Source of the DNA: JBQTGK01 sp052400665
GTDB lineage: Bacteria > Bacteroidota > Bacteroidia > Bacteroidales > Marinifilaceae
Strand: one strand, 5' to 3'
NCBI GenBank assembly: GCA_052400665.1
Contig: JBQTGK010000003.1
Length of the DNA: 64,000 nucleotides
A program made the translations under genes and the position numbers. This document shows, in pieces, positions 18,147 to 27,986 of the stretch. Within the stretch, counting starts at the first letter, position 1. The number at the start of each line of letters is the position of its first letter. Under the pieces are notes generated by a model, which was not told the origin of the DNA, searched no databases, and saw nothing but the letters and a program-made list of their open reading frames with translations.

Positions 18147-19580
18147 ATGATAAAAAATCATGTGGCAAACAAGATCAGGGAACACCTTAAGTTTACTCCT
18201 ACTAGTGATCAAACTAAGGCTATAGTTGGTTTAGCTGATTTTGTGACGCAGCAAGAAAGCCAAAAAATATTTTTGTTAAAAGGGTATGCCGGAACAGGAA
18301 AAACAACTTTAGTAAGTGCTTTGGTTACTACTTTAACCGAAATGAAGATCAATACTGTCCTTCTTGCACCCACAGGAAGGGCTGCAAAAGTGTTGAGTCA
18401 GTATTCAAAAAAGTCTGCTTTTACAATTCATAAGAAAATTTATAGGCAAAAATCTTTGGCCGATGCCGAAGGTATATTTGTAAAAGATAGAAATTTGCAT
18501 AAAAATACGGTGTTTTTAGTTGATGAGGCATCGATGATCTCTAATTATTCACCAGAAGCAAGTGTGTTTGGATCGGGATGTTTGTTAGATGACTTAATTG
18601 GTTATGTATATTCTGCCGAAAATTGTAAGTTAATTTTAATTGGCGATTCGGCTCAGTTGCCCCCCGTTGGATTAGATATTAGTCCAGCCCTCGATTCGAA
18701 TGAATTAAGAGCATGCTATAATTTAGAGATTGAGGAGTTGGTATTAACACAGGTTGTTCGACAAAATAAGGAATCGGGTATTTTATTAAATGCTACCGAA
18801 CTTAGAAAAATGTTGCGCAATAATTTGAGTGGATTTCCTGAATTATCGACACATAAGTTTCCTGATATCTTTAAAATTACCGGTGCAGACCTTATTGAGG
18901 AAATTTCGTCGGCACATTATAAATATGGGGTTGAAGATACAATTGTGATTAGTCGCTCTAATAAACGGGCAAACCGTTTTAACCAGGGTATTAGAAATAC
19001 AGTACTTTATCGTGAAGAGGAGATATCAGCAGGTGATTTATTAATGGTTGTAAAGAATAATTATTTTTGGGCTCACGATATTGAAAATCTCGATTTTATA
19101 GCTAATGGTGATATTTGTGAAATTGTAAGAATTCGAAAACATACCGAAATGTATGGTTTTAGGTATGCCGAAGTAACTGTACGTTTTCCAGACTATAATG
19201 ATATAGAATTGGATACAATGATTATGCTTGATACTTTGGATATTGAAACCGCATCATTAGGCTACGAAGAGAACAGGAAACTGTTTTTTACCATTGCCGA
19301 GGATTATGCAGATATTAAAGTAAAGAAAAAACGATACGAAAAAGTTCGTAATGATAAATTTTTTAATGCGCTTCAGGTTAAATTTGCTTATGCAGTTACT
19401 TGTCATAAAGCTCAGGGAGGGCAATGGAAGGCTGTTTTTGTAGATCAGGGATACCTTACCGATGAACTTCTGAATAGAGAGTACTACAGATGGTTATACA
19501 CAGCTTTAACCCGATCTACAGAGAAGCTTTATTTGGTAAACTTTAAGAAAGAATTTTTTCCAAATGAGGAAGAATATTAA
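18147..19580 (+). CDS. RecD-like ATP-dependent DNA helicase
   Basis: The protein has 477 residues. Walker A is LLKGYAGTGKTTLVSAL, Walker B is VFLVDEASMIS, and a QLPPVG-type motif III follows. The C-terminal UvrD_C_2 block is AVTCHKAQGGQWKAVFVDQG, ending in the RWLYTALTRS motif. This is the short RecD/Dda-like SF1B helicase class, probably 5'-3' and acting in repair or replication restart. No recB or recC homologue is adjacent. The gene ends two bases from the convergent phosphatase gene. Confidence 0.88.
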   Translation: MIKNHVANKIREHLKFTPTSDQTKAIVGLADFVTQQESQKIFLLKGYAGTGKTTLVSALVTTLTEMKINTVLLAPTGRAAKVLSQYSKKSAFTIHKKIYRQKSLADAEGIFVKDRNLHKNTVFLVDEASMISNYSPEASVFGSGCLLDDLIGYVYSAENCKLILIGDSAQLPPVGLDISPALDSNELRACYNLEIEELVLTQVVRQNKESGILLNATELRKMLRNNLSGFPELSTHKFPDIFKITGADLIEEISSAHYKYGVEDTIVISRSNKRANRFNQGIRNTVLYREEEISAGDLLMVVKNNYFWAHDIENLDFIANGDICEIVRIRKHTEMYGFRYAEVTVRFPDYNDIELDTMIMLDTLDIETASLGYEENRKLFFTIAEDYADIKVKKKRYEKVRNDKFFNALQVKFAYAVTCHKAQGGQWKAVFVDQGYLTDELLNREYYRWLYTALTRSTEKLYLVNFKKEFFPNEEEY

Positions 19581-19582
19581 TA

Positions 19583-20803
19583 TTAAAATTCTATTCCAAT
19601 CATTAAAATATCATCGGTTTGCTCGTTGTTTTGTTTCCAATGTTCCAGCCAGTTAAATATATCAGACTTTTGCAGGTTGATAGATTTATTTTGAATGGCC
19701 AGTAATTTTTCGAAGAATTCTTTTCTTTTTAATCTTTTTTGTTGATCGCCTCCCAATTGGTCAGTTATGCCATCGCTATAAAGAAAGATTCGGTCTCCTT
19801 GCTGAATTTTTATTTTCTTACTTGTAAATTCAACAAATTCGGATTCTTTGCTAATGGAGTTTCTGTCACCAAGAATTTCGAATAGAGAGAAGTCAGCATC
19901 CGATATTCTAGCTTCAAAATTCTCATTATCCACAATAAGTTGACCGTTGTTTTTGCGAATAATGACCAGAGATCGTTTTGCTCCAACAAATTCTAAAATA
20001 TTATCCTGTGGATAAAATGAGCAAAATACTCCATCCATTCCATCATATTGAGTATAGGTATCGCCAGAGGTATTTAAAATTTGACTAAACTTTCTGCTTA
20101 AAAGAGGAAAAACCTGTTCGGCATTTACTTCATTTCCATTTTGAGATAATGTATGAAGTTCCATTTGTCCCATAACTGTAAGCATTGCTGCAGGTACCCC
20201 ATGTCCAGTACAATCGAACAAACCAATGCTTTTTTTGTGGTAACTTTGCTGTATCCAATAAAAATCTCCACCTACAATATGTTTAGGCAGATTAATGATA
20301 AATGATTTTGGGAATAGTCTTCTAAAGTTTTCATAATCAGGAAGAATTGATCTTTGTATTCTTTGTGCATGAATCATGCCCTGATGAATATCGTAGTATG
20401 ATTTGTACTTACTGATTTCCTGCTTTTGTTCATTAATTTGAAAGGCAATAAGTACTTTGGTTTGTAGTTCGGTAAAATCGATTGGTTTTTTTACGTAATC
20501 CTGAGCTCCCATGCTAAGAGTAGCCTTAATACTTTCCATTTCGGTTTTTGCAGTAACCATAATTACGGGAATTTCTCGTAATCTGTCGTTAGCCTGAATT
20601 CGTTCAAGAACTTCAATGCCATCCATAAAAGGCATCATGATATCCAATAATATCACATCTGGCATATTGTCTTCCAGCCAGTCTAGAGCTTGCTGTCCGC
20701 CTTCTTTTGATATTACAGTGTAATCACGTCTAAAATATGCCTCAATCAATTTATTGTTAATTGGTGAGTCATCAACAGATAGAATGGTTTTTGTAGTTTC
20801 CAT
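19583..20803 (-). CDS. Response regulator with PP2C (SpoIIE/RsbU-type) phosphatase domain
   Basis: The protein has 406 residues. Residues 1-120 form a complete receiver: DD at 11-12, phosphoacceptor Asp54, Thr84 and Lys105. A coiled linker follows. The rest is a PP2C/SpoIIE phosphatase with metal-binding segments GGDFYW, LFDCTGHGVPAAM and FLYSDGITDQ. Such proteins dephosphorylate STAS-type anti-anti-sigma factors or SiaC-like proteins when the receiver is phosphorylated. A STAS protein gene (31224) and a SiaB/SiaC pair (39572) occur in the window but are not adjacent, so partnership is only a suggestion. No kinase gene is adjacent. Confidence 0.9.
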   Translation of the reverse strand: METTKTILSVDDSPINNKLIEAYFRRDYTVISKEGGQQALDWLEDNMPDVILLDIMMPFMDGIEVLERIQANDRLREIPVIMVTAKTEMESIKATLSMGAQDYVKKPIDFTELQTKVLIAFQINEQKQEISKYKSYYDIHQGMIHAQRIQRSILPDYENFRRLFPKSFIINLPKHIVGGDFYWIQQSYHKKSIGLFDCTGHGVPAAMLTVMGQMELHTLSQNGNEVNAEQVFPLLSRKFSQILNTSGDTYTQYDGMDGVFCSFYPQDNILEFVGAKRSLVIIRKNNGQLIVDNENFEARISDADFSLFEILGDRNSISKESEFVEFTSKKIKIQQGDRIFLYSDGITDQLGGDQQKRLKRKEFFEKLLAIQNKSINLQKSDIFNWLEHWKQNNEQTDDILMIGIEF

Positions 20804-20815
20804 AAGTAAAAAGCA

Positions 20816-20837
20816 TAGGGTAGCATAGGCTACCCTA
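20816..20837 (-). terminator. Hairpin, probable terminator of the phosphomutase transcript
   Basis: TAGGGTAGC and GCTACCCTA form a perfect nine-base stem with a four-base loop. A short T-run appears nearby on the minus strand. It lies between the phosphomutase stop and the next gene start. Confidence 0.55.
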
Positions 20838-20843
20838 AATTTA

Positions 20844-22586
20844 TTAGTTTAATTTCAAAGAATTAATAATTCCTTCGATTTTTTTATTGGCCTTTTCTTC
20901 GGTTGCATAAAATTCAGTTACACAACCTAATGTTTCACGTACTTCGAAATAAAATTTAATTTTTGGCTCGGTTCCCGACGGACGTACAGATATTTTTGTA
21001 CCATCTTCAAGATAGAACTGAAGTACATCTGCAGTAGTCTCAAAATCGAGATCAGTAGTTTCTCCGGTAATTGGATTAGTAGCTTTTCTAGTGGTATAAT
21101 CTTTTACCAAAATCATTTTAGAGCCATTAATCTCTTTGGGAGTATTGTGTCTGTAATCGTGCATCATTTGGCTAATTTCCTGCGATCCTTGCAGACCTTC
21201 GCGCACAATATAAATCATTTTTTCTTTCGAAAATCCGTACTCAATGTAAATTTCTTTTAGGATATCAAAAAGATTTTTATTTTGATCTTTAGCCCAGGCA
21301 GCTATCTCAGCCATAACACTGCAAGCCGATACTGCATCTTTATCGCGGGTAAAATCTCCAGGCATATACCCAAATGATTCTTCGCCACCACCTACGTAAT
21401 TTTTTTCAGGATTTTTACGCATTACATCGGCAATCCATTTAAATCCAGTGTAGGCATCAAAGCATTGTACATTATTTTTTTCGGCTACATCTTTAAATAA
21501 CTCGGTTGTTACAATTGTTTTAACAACATAATCGTTACCTGTAAGAAGACCTAATTCTTTTTTGCGTTTTATTAGATAGTATGTAAAAATGAGAGCTGTT
21601 TGGTTTCCATTAATAATTTCCCATTCTCCTTTGTCATTTTTAACAGATATTCCCAATCTATCACCATCAGGATCGCATGCCATAACTAAATCGGCATTAA
21701 CTTCTTCTGCTTTATCTACAGCCATTTTAAGGGCTTCTGGCTCTTCAGGATTGGCAGACCAGACAGTTGGAAAATTTCCGTCAACAACATCTTGCTCAGG
21801 AATGTGAATTACATTTTCGAATCCGAAATTAGCAAGTGAGTCGGGAACTAGCTTAACGGTTGTTCCGTGTAGTGGCGTAAATACAATTTTAAGATTTTTC
21901 TGGTTTTTAATTGCTTCCGGCGATAGTGTTAGTGTTTTAACCGTATCAAGATATAGTTTATCCATATCTTCGCCCAGTACTTCAATTAAATCAGGATTAC
22001 CTTTAAATTTGATATCTTCAACTTTTACAGCTTTAACTTCGGCAATTACATTTTTGTCGTGTGGAGGTACCAACTGAGATCCATCTTCCCAATATGCTTT
22101 ATAACCATTGTATTCTTTTGGGTTGTGTGATGCTGTAATGATAACACCAGATTTACAACCTAAATGGCGAATGGCAAATGACATTTCCGGAGTAGGGCGT
22201 AAATCATCAAAAATATATGCCTTTATTCCGTTGGCCGAAAAAATGTTAGCTACAGTATCTGAATATAGCTTACTATTATTTCTACAGTCATATCCAATAC
22301 AAATGGAAATTTCTTCGCCTGGGAACGATTTGTTTAAATAGTTAGCCAAACCCTGAGTTGCAGCACCAACAGTATAAATATTCATTCTATTGGTTCCTGG
22401 TCCCATTTTACCTCTAAGTCCACCGGTACCAAATTCTAAATCTTTATAAAAAGAATCAATTAAATTGGTCTGATCATCCTGCTCAAGCAGTGATTTTACG
22501 GCATTTTTGGTTGCCTCATCATAACTCCCCTCTAGCCAAGAGTTGGCTTTTTCAATAACACTTTCTAAGATTTCCGATTTGTTCAT
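20844..22586 (-). CDS. Phosphoglucomutase/phosphomannomutase
   Basis: The protein has 580 residues. The active-site serine loop is ITASHNPKEYNGYK, the metal-binding loop is ACDPDGDRLGI, the sugar-binding loop is GGEESFGYM, and the phosphate-binding loop is RPSGTEPKIKFY. It should interconvert hexose 1- and 6-phosphates in the cytoplasm. It starts 21 bases after rfbD on the same strand, so it probably belongs to the nucleotide-sugar operon and supplies glucose 1-phosphate for RfbA and UDP-glucose formation. Glucose or mannose preference cannot be read directly. Confidence 0.92.
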   Translation of the reverse strand: MNKSEILESVIEKANSWLEGSYDEATKNAVKSLLEQDDQTNLIDSFYKDLEFGTGGLRGKMGPGTNRMNIYTVGAATQGLANYLNKSFPGEEISICIGYDCRNNSKLYSDTVANIFSANGIKAYIFDDLRPTPEMSFAIRHLGCKSGVIITASHNPKEYNGYKAYWEDGSQLVPPHDKNVIAEVKAVKVEDIKFKGNPDLIEVLGEDMDKLYLDTVKTLTLSPEAIKNQKNLKIVFTPLHGTTVKLVPDSLANFGFENVIHIPEQDVVDGNFPTVWSANPEEPEALKMAVDKAEEVNADLVMACDPDGDRLGISVKNDKGEWEIINGNQTALIFTYYLIKRKKELGLLTGNDYVVKTIVTTELFKDVAEKNNVQCFDAYTGFKWIADVMRKNPEKNYVGGGEESFGYMPGDFTRDKDAVSACSVMAEIAAWAKDQNKNLFDILKEIYIEYGFSKEKMIYIVREGLQGSQEISQMMHDYRHNTPKEINGSKMILVKDYTTRKATNPITGETTDLDFETTADVLQFYLEDGTKISVRPSGTEPKIKFYFEVRETLGCVTEFYATEEKANKKIEGIINSLKLN

Positions 22587-22607
22587 GTCCGAAAAGGTTT
22601 CTTTTAG

Positions 22608-23480
22608 TTAACTTATTATTCGATTTATACAATGAGATATCCTTACCCTCCAATGTGGAATATCGAGATCAAAAATATGTTTAATTTTTGATTTATTCAA
22701 GACACTGTAGTAAGGTCTTTTCGCTAAGCACTCAAAATCTTTACTTTCGATTGTATTTATTTTACAATTATTATTTGCGGCTATTTGTATTTCACTTGCA
22801 AAATCGAACCAACTACAGACTCCTTCGTTTGAGTAATGGTAGGTTCCATAATCTTTAAAGTCTTTATTTTTATCGATATTTTCAATGATTTTAAGAATAC
22901 TAAAAGCCAAATCGTGGGCATAGGTAGGAGTACCTATTTGATCAACAATTACTCCTAATTCTGTTTTGTCCCGGCCTAGATTGAGCATTGTTTTTAGAAA
23001 GTTTTTTCCGAAAGGAGAATATAGCCAGGATGTTCGAATAATAATATGCTTTTGGCAGATATTTCTTAGTAATTCTTCTCCCTCGAATTTTGTTTTGCCA
23101 TAAATTCCTTGTGGATCGGTCGATTCATTTTCTGTATAGGGTTTAAATCCTTCGCCAGAAAACACATAATCTGTGGAGATATGTATTGGTATAATATTAT
23201 TATCGATAGATAATTGAGCAAGGTTTTTAACGGCGGTTGCATTAATTAATCTAGCTGTATCTTTATCTTCTTCTGCTTTATCAACATTTGTGTAGGCTGC
23301 GCAATTAATCAGGTACCTGAAGTTTTTGTCTTTTACAAATTTCGATAGTGCTTCAGGTGATGTTATGTCAAGTTCTTTTATATCAGTAAAAGTAAAAGTA
23401 AGACCGACTGTTTTGCTAGCTAATTCTCGTATCTCACTTCCTAATTGCCCATTGCTTCCGGTAACTAAAATATTTGCCAT
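22608..23480 (-). CDS. rfbD: dTDP-4-dehydrorhamnose reductase
   Basis: The protein has 290 residues. The NAD(P)-binding motif is VTGSNGQLGSEI. The family segments INCAAYTNVDKAE and ISTDYVFSGEG, and the YGKTKFEGE motif with the catalytic Tyr and Lys, are all present. It performs the last step of dTDP-L-rhamnose synthesis in the cytoplasm. It follows rfbC after an eight-base gap and precedes the phosphomutase gene. rfbB is missing from the cluster. Confidence 0.93.
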   Translation of the reverse strand: MANILVTGSNGQLGSEIRELASKTVGLTFTFTDIKELDITSPEALSKFVKDKNFRYLINCAAYTNVDKAEEDKDTARLINATAVKNLAQLSIDNNIIPIHISTDYVFSGEGFKPYTENESTDPQGIYGKTKFEGEELLRNICQKHIIIRTSWLYSPFGKNFLKTMLNLGRDKTELGVIVDQIGTPTYAHDLAFSILKIIENIDKNKDFKDYGTYHYSNEGVCSWFDFASEIQIAANNNCKINTIESKDFECLAKRPYYSVLNKSKIKHIFDLDIPHWRVRISHCINRIIS

Positions 23481-23488
23481 AACTAATG

Positions 23489-24049
23489 CTATTTTCCAAA
23501 TTTGAAATTCTTTTCGGCTTCCATAAAGTTTGGAAGAACCTTATCTTTAGGTGATATTATTGCTTTTTCGGGTTCAATTAGCCAGTCGATATTTAAGAAA
23601 GGATCGTTAAAGTTAAGTCCTCGTTCAGCTTTCTGATTATAAAGATTGTCGCATTTGTATACAAATGTGGCTTTTTCGCTAAGTACAGAAAAGCCGTGAG
23701 CAAAACCCTTTGGGATTAAGAATTGTATTTTATTTTCGGCTGATAATTCTATCCCGCTCCATTTGCCATAAGTAGGAGAGTCTTGTCTTAAGTCAACGGC
23801 GACATCAAATACTTTCCCTTGTATAACCCGAACTAGTTTGGTTTGTGAGTAAGGTGCCAGTTGGTAATGTAGGCCTCTAATTACTCCGTATCCCGATTTT
23901 GATTCGTTATCTTGAACAAAATTGTAATTGAGTTCGTGTTTTTTAAATGTATTTTCGTTATAACTTTCGAAAAAATATCCTCTTTCATCTTCGAAAACTT
24001 TGGGTTTTATAATTAAAAGGTCGGGTATGTTGGTTTTAATAATTTCCAT
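23489..24049 (-). CDS. rfbC: dTDP-4-dehydrorhamnose 3,5-epimerase
   Basis: The protein has 186 residues, the usual RmlC length. Key segments are FEDERGYFFESYN, RGLHYQ with the catalytic His, VFDVAVDLR and IPKGFAHGFSVLSE. It epimerises C3 and C5 of the 4-keto sugar in rhamnose synthesis. It lies nine bases after rfbA and eight before rfbD, so the three form one transcript. Confidence 0.94.
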   Translation of the reverse strand: MEIIKTNIPDLLIIKPKVFEDERGYFFESYNENTFKKHELNYNFVQDNESKSGYGVIRGLHYQLAPYSQTKLVRVIQGKVFDVAVDLRQDSPTYGKWSGIELSAENKIQFLIPKGFAHGFSVLSEKATFVYKCDNLYNQKAERGLNFNDPFLNIDWLIEPEKAIISPKDKVLPNFMEAEKNFKFGK

Positions 24050-24058
24050 TATATGGTT

Positions 24059-24937
24059 TTATTGGTTGTTATCTTCGTTTGCAATTCTCAACAAATATTC
24101 TCCATATTGATTTTTCAACAATGGTTCTGCAAGTTTTAAGAGTTGATTTCTATCGATAAAATTATTTCGGTATGCAATTTCCTCTAAACAAGCAACTTTT
24201 AGACCTTGGCGCTGCTCTATTGTTGCTATGAAATTCGATGCTTGCAACATACTTTCATGAGTGCCAGTGTCTAACCATGCCATCCCTCTTCCTAAAACTT
24301 TAAGGCTAAGCTTATTTTCGTTTAGGTAAATACGATTTAGGTCGGTTATTTCGAGTTCTCCTCGTTTTGATGGTTTTAATGCTTTTGCTTTTTCTACAAC
24401 AGAGTTGTCGTAAAAATAAAGTCCTGTAATGGCATAATTAGATTTAGGATTTTCCGGTTTTTCTTCTATGCTTTTAACCAATCCATTTTCATCGAATTCT
24501 GCAACTCCATATCTTTCAGGGTCGGTAACATGATAGCCAAATACTAAGGCTCCTTCAGTTAATTTTGCCGATTCTTCTAATTGTTTACTAAACTCATATC
24601 CGTAGTATAGGTTGTCTCCCAAAATCATACAAACCGGACTGTCTCCGATAAATTCTTCGCCAATAATAAATGCTTGAGCTAATCCATCAGGAGAAGCCTG
24701 TTCGGCATAAGAAATTTTTATTCCCAATTGTTTACCATCTCCTAAAAGGTCTTTGTAAAGAGGCAAATCTTTTGGAGTAGAAATAATAAGTATTTCTCGA
24801 ATTCCTGTTAGCATTAATACTGATAGAGGATAATAAATCATAGGTTTATCGTAAACTGGTATGATTTGCTTAGAGATGCTTTTTGTGATGGGATATAATC
24901 TGGTGCCGGAGCCTCCTGCTAATATGATTCCTTTCAT
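24059..24937 (-). CDS. rfbA: Glucose-1-phosphate thymidylyltransferase
   Basis: The protein has 292 residues from the ATG at 24937. An upstream in-frame ATG at 24970 adds eleven residues before the conserved MKGIILAGGSGTRL start and is rejected. The nucleotide-binding motif GGSGTRLYPIT, ILGDNLYYG and the EEKPENPKSN segment are standard for RmlA. It makes dTDP-glucose from glucose 1-phosphate and dTTP. It is the first gene of the rfbA-rfbC-rfbD-phosphomutase unit. Confidence 0.95.
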   Translation of the reverse strand: MKGIILAGGSGTRLYPITKSISKQIIPVYDKPMIYYPLSVLMLTGIREILIISTPKDLPLYKDLLGDGKQLGIKISYAEQASPDGLAQAFIIGEEFIGDSPVCMILGDNLYYGYEFSKQLEESAKLTEGALVFGYHVTDPERYGVAEFDENGLVKSIEEKPENPKSNYAITGLYFYDNSVVEKAKALKPSKRGELEITDLNRIYLNENKLSLKVLGRGMAWLDTGTHESMLQASNFIATIEQRQGLKVACLEEIAYRNNFIDRNQLLKLAEPLLKNQYGEYLLRIANEDNNQ

Positions 24938-25123
24938 CGGTAAAAATTTAATTTGTGTTATAAGATTCAAAAATTGATATTTCTGATTTGCTCGTCTTAT
25001 GTTTTTTTAGGTAGTAGTTTTTTTAGTGTTTTCGTCAGAATGGATATCAATAAATATAAAATAAGTAGTTCAAAGGACTTATATGTTAATAATAAGTCCT
25101 CTATTCATAATGTTTTGTATATT

Positions 25124-26068
25124 TTATTTTTTTGAAAGCAAAGTGTCGAAATATTTAATTGTTTTTAATAAACCTTCTTCTAACTGTATTTTAGGTTCCC
25201 AATTGTTTAATTCTTTTTTAGCTAAACTAATATTCGGTTGCCTTTGAGTTGGATCGTCTTTTGGAAGAGCCAGCTTAACGATTTTTGATTTTGAGTTGGT
25301 TAATTCGATTACTTTTTGAGCCAATTCCATAATTGTAAACTCATTAGGATTTCCAATATTTACTGGACCTGTAAAAGATTTTTTAGTCGTCATCATTCTC
25401 GACATTCCCTCTACTAAATCATCGACGTACTGAAAGCTTCGTGTTTGTAATCCATCACCAAAAATTGTGATGTCTTCATTGCTTAGAGCCTGTACAATAA
25501 AGTTGGAGACAACTCTACCGTCATCTGGATTCATGTTGGGTCCATAGGTGTTAAATATTCGGATAATTTTGATGTCCACATTGTTCTGATTGTGGTAATC
25601 CATGAAAAGAGTTTCGGCACAACGTTTTCCTTCGTCATAACACGATCTTACTCCAATAGGATTTACATTTCCCCAGTAATCTTCTGTTTGAGGATGAATG
25701 TTTGGGTCTCCATACACTTCAGAAGTAGAGGCTTGTAAGATTCTAGCATTAATACGTTTGGCTAATCCCAACATGTTAATGGCACCCATCACCGAAGTTT
25801 TAATGGTTTTAATAGGATTGTATTGATAATGTACTGGCGACGCAGGACAAGCTAAATTGTATATTTCGTCTACTTCGGCAAAGTAAGGGGCTGTTACATC
25901 GTGACGAACCAATTCAAAGTAATGATTATCTAATAGATGAGAAATATTTGCTTTTGATCCTGTAAAGTAATTATCCATGCAGATCACATCGTTTCCTTCA
26001 TTCAATAATCTTTCGCAAAGATGAGAACCGATGAAGCCAGCACCTCCTGTTACTAAAACTCTTTTCAT
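25124..26068 (-). CDS. UDP-glucuronate decarboxylase (UDP-xylose synthase)
   Basis: The protein has 314 residues. It is a short-chain dehydrogenase-type enzyme with the NAD motif VTGGAGFIGSHLC. ACPASPVHYQYNPIKTIKT and YGDPNIHPQTEDYWGNVNP identify the UXS branch rather than RmlB. The active-site YDEGKR supplies Tyr and Lys. It converts UDP-glucuronate to UDP-xylose. The UDP-glucose dehydrogenase gene that makes its substrate lies 82 bases upstream on the same strand, which supports the call. Confidence 0.9.
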   Translation of the reverse strand: MKRVLVTGGAGFIGSHLCERLLNEGNDVICMDNYFTGSKANISHLLDNHYFELVRHDVTAPYFAEVDEIYNLACPASPVHYQYNPIKTIKTSVMGAINMLGLAKRINARILQASTSEVYGDPNIHPQTEDYWGNVNPIGVRSCYDEGKRCAETLFMDYHNQNNVDIKIIRIFNTYGPNMNPDDGRVVSNFIVQALSNEDITIFGDGLQTRSFQYVDDLVEGMSRMMTTKKSFTGPVNIGNPNEFTIMELAQKVIELTNSKSKIVKLALPKDDPTQRQPNISLAKKELNNWEPKIQLEEGLLKTIKYFDTLLSKK

Positions 26069-26085
26069 GTGTGTATACTTATGAA

Positions 26086-26114
26086 ATTCCTCCTGATTTT
26101 TAGGCAGGAGGAAT
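26086..26114 (-). promoter_or_regulatory. Perfect hairpin between ugd and the decarboxylase gene
   Basis: ATTCCTCCTG (26086-26095) and CAGGAGGAAT (26105-26114) form ten perfect pairs with a nine-base loop. No T-run follows on the minus strand, so a transcript-processing or stability element is more likely than a terminator. Confidence 0.5.
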
Positions 26115-26150
26115 AGATGTTTAAAATTTAATGGTTATTTAAGTGTAAAT

Positions 26151-27479
26151 TTAAGAACAAATAGGTGCACGGCCAATTGAATAGTAAATATACTTGTTAT
26201 CTTTTAATTCTTCGGTGTCGTAAATGTTTCTTCCATCGAAAATCAGTTTGTTTTTTAGAAGTTTTTCCATTACTCTGAAGTTAGGAACTTTAAATTCGTT
26301 CCATTCTGTAACTACCACTAAAGCATCGGCATCAATTAAAGCTTCGTATTGGTCTTTTGCATAATTAATGGTTTTTCCAATTTTTCTTTCGCACTCTTCC
26401 ATAGCAACAGGGTCATAAGCTGATACTACTGCTCCTTCTTTTACTAGTTTATCGATGATAACCAAAGCCGGAGCTTCTCTCATATCATCGGTATTTGGTT
26501 TAAATGAAAGTCCCCAGATAGCAATTTTTTTACCTTTCAAATCACCATCGAAATGTTTCATCATTTTATTGTAAAGGACACTTTTTTGTCTGTTGTTTAC
26601 ATTTTCAACCGATTGTAAAATTTCTAAAGGATGACCGTTTTGCTCAGAAGTTTTTACTAATGCCTGAACGTCTTTAGGGAAACAAGAACCTCCGTAACCT
26701 GTTCCAGGATAGATGAATTTATGTCCAATTCTGCTATCTGAGCCAATTCCTTTTCTCACATTATTGACATCAGCACCAACAATTTCGCACAGATTAGCAA
26801 TATCATTCATAAATGATATTTTTGTGGCAAGCATGGAATTGGCAGCATATTTAGTCATCTCAGCCGATGGAATATCCATAAAAATAACTGGGTGGTTATT
26901 CATTAAAAAAGGCTTGTAAAGTTTTCGCATTACTTTTTGTGCTTTTTCCGATTCGGTCCCTATAACAACACGGTCTGGCTTTAAAAAGTCGCTTATGGCA
27001 GCACCTTCTTTTAAAAACTCTGGGTTAGAAGCAACGTCAAATGTTAAATCGGAATTTCTATTGTCTAGTTCTTCTTGAATGGCAGCTTTAACTTTTTTTG
27101 CTGTTCCAATAGGCACGGTACTTTTGGTTACAATAACCATGTAGTGTTCAGTATACCTTCCGATTTCTCTTGCGACACCTAAAACGTATTTTAAGTCGGC
27201 GCTACCGTCTTCGTCTGGGGGGGTACCTACTGCAATAAAAACGGCATCTGCCTCCGCAATACTATCTTTTAAACTTGTCGAGAAAAATAATCTGCCTTTT
27301 TCCATATTATTTGTTACCATTGGGGTAAGTCCAGGCTCGTAAATAGGAATTATCCCTTTATTAAGTTTGTCGATTTTAGCCTGATCTACGTCTACGCAGG
27401 TAACATTTATGCCAGTTTCGGCGAAACAGGTTCCTGAAACGAGTCCAACGTAACCTGTACCAACAATTGTAATGTTCAT
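26151..27479 (-). CDS. ugd: UDP-glucose 6-dehydrogenase
   Basis: The protein has 442 residues. The NAD-binding motif is GTGYVGLVSGTCFAE. The catalytic cysteine sits in GYGGSCFPKDVQAL. SNPEFLKEGAAISDFL and the C-terminal domain starting at IAIWGLSFKPNTDD complete the family pattern. It oxidises UDP-glucose to UDP-glucuronate using two NAD+. With the adjacent decarboxylase it provides UDP-glucuronate and UDP-xylose for surface polysaccharide. A TAATTTTG -7 box lies on the minus strand at 27544-27537. Confidence 0.95.
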   Translation of the reverse strand: MNITIVGTGYVGLVSGTCFAETGINVTCVDVDQAKIDKLNKGIIPIYEPGLTPMVTNNMEKGRLFFSTSLKDSIAEADAVFIAVGTPPDEDGSADLKYVLGVAREIGRYTEHYMVIVTKSTVPIGTAKKVKAAIQEELDNRNSDLTFDVASNPEFLKEGAAISDFLKPDRVVIGTESEKAQKVMRKLYKPFLMNNHPVIFMDIPSAEMTKYAANSMLATKISFMNDIANLCEIVGADVNNVRKGIGSDSRIGHKFIYPGTGYGGSCFPKDVQALVKTSEQNGHPLEILQSVENVNNRQKSVLYNKMMKHFDGDLKGKKIAIWGLSFKPNTDDMREAPALVIIDKLVKEGAVVSAYDPVAMEECERKIGKTINYAKDQYEALIDADALVVVTEWNEFKVPNFRVMEKLLKNKLIFDGRNIYDTEELKDNKYIYYSIGRAPICS

Positions 27480-27986
27480 ATAGATAGTTTTTTTAATGAT
27501 TTTACTTAAAAATGGATAATTTTATACTAAATAAAGCAAAATTAAGTAATATACTATAATGATTTAATTTTAATGTGCGTTTTTAATCGATGTGTAAAAT
27601 ATACGTAGGAAGAGGGATTTTGTTTTATTTATTTGTCTTTTTAAGTAAAGTATTTATTTTAATTAGAATGCTATTATTTCTCTAATGGGAGTGTTTGTAT
27701 TTGATGTTTCCTTTTTTTATTTTTTTGAGCTAAAAAAAGTGGGTTCATTTATTTTAAATTGAATTGTTTCTATTTAAAAGATAGTATTTACAGCATTCTG
27801 TTCTGGAAGGGGTGATGCTAATTTTTTGTTTATGTGGAGCTATAATATTTAATGAAATTAATGTTGTGACTTAAAAAACTGTATTGTTTATTTTTTAGTG
27901 TAGTTTTATATTATTTTGTTAGTAGGTTTATTTTGTGCTGATTTTACAGTTATTGCATTGTACGATATAATTATATTAATCACATT
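27480..27986. other. 507-base gene-free AT-rich stretch
   Basis: It separates two divergent genes. Next to ugd it has a minus-strand -7 box TAATTTTG (27544-27537) without a good -33 box. The rest is T-rich, with no supported ORF, no clear terminator and no repeat longer than expected for such composition. An unrecognised small RNA cannot be excluded. Confidence 0.5.

Noticed and set aside
27780..27830. Weak hairpin AGCAT...ATGCT followed by Ts
   Set aside because: Five pairs with a loop of about 18 bases, far from any gene end; not distinguishable from chance.
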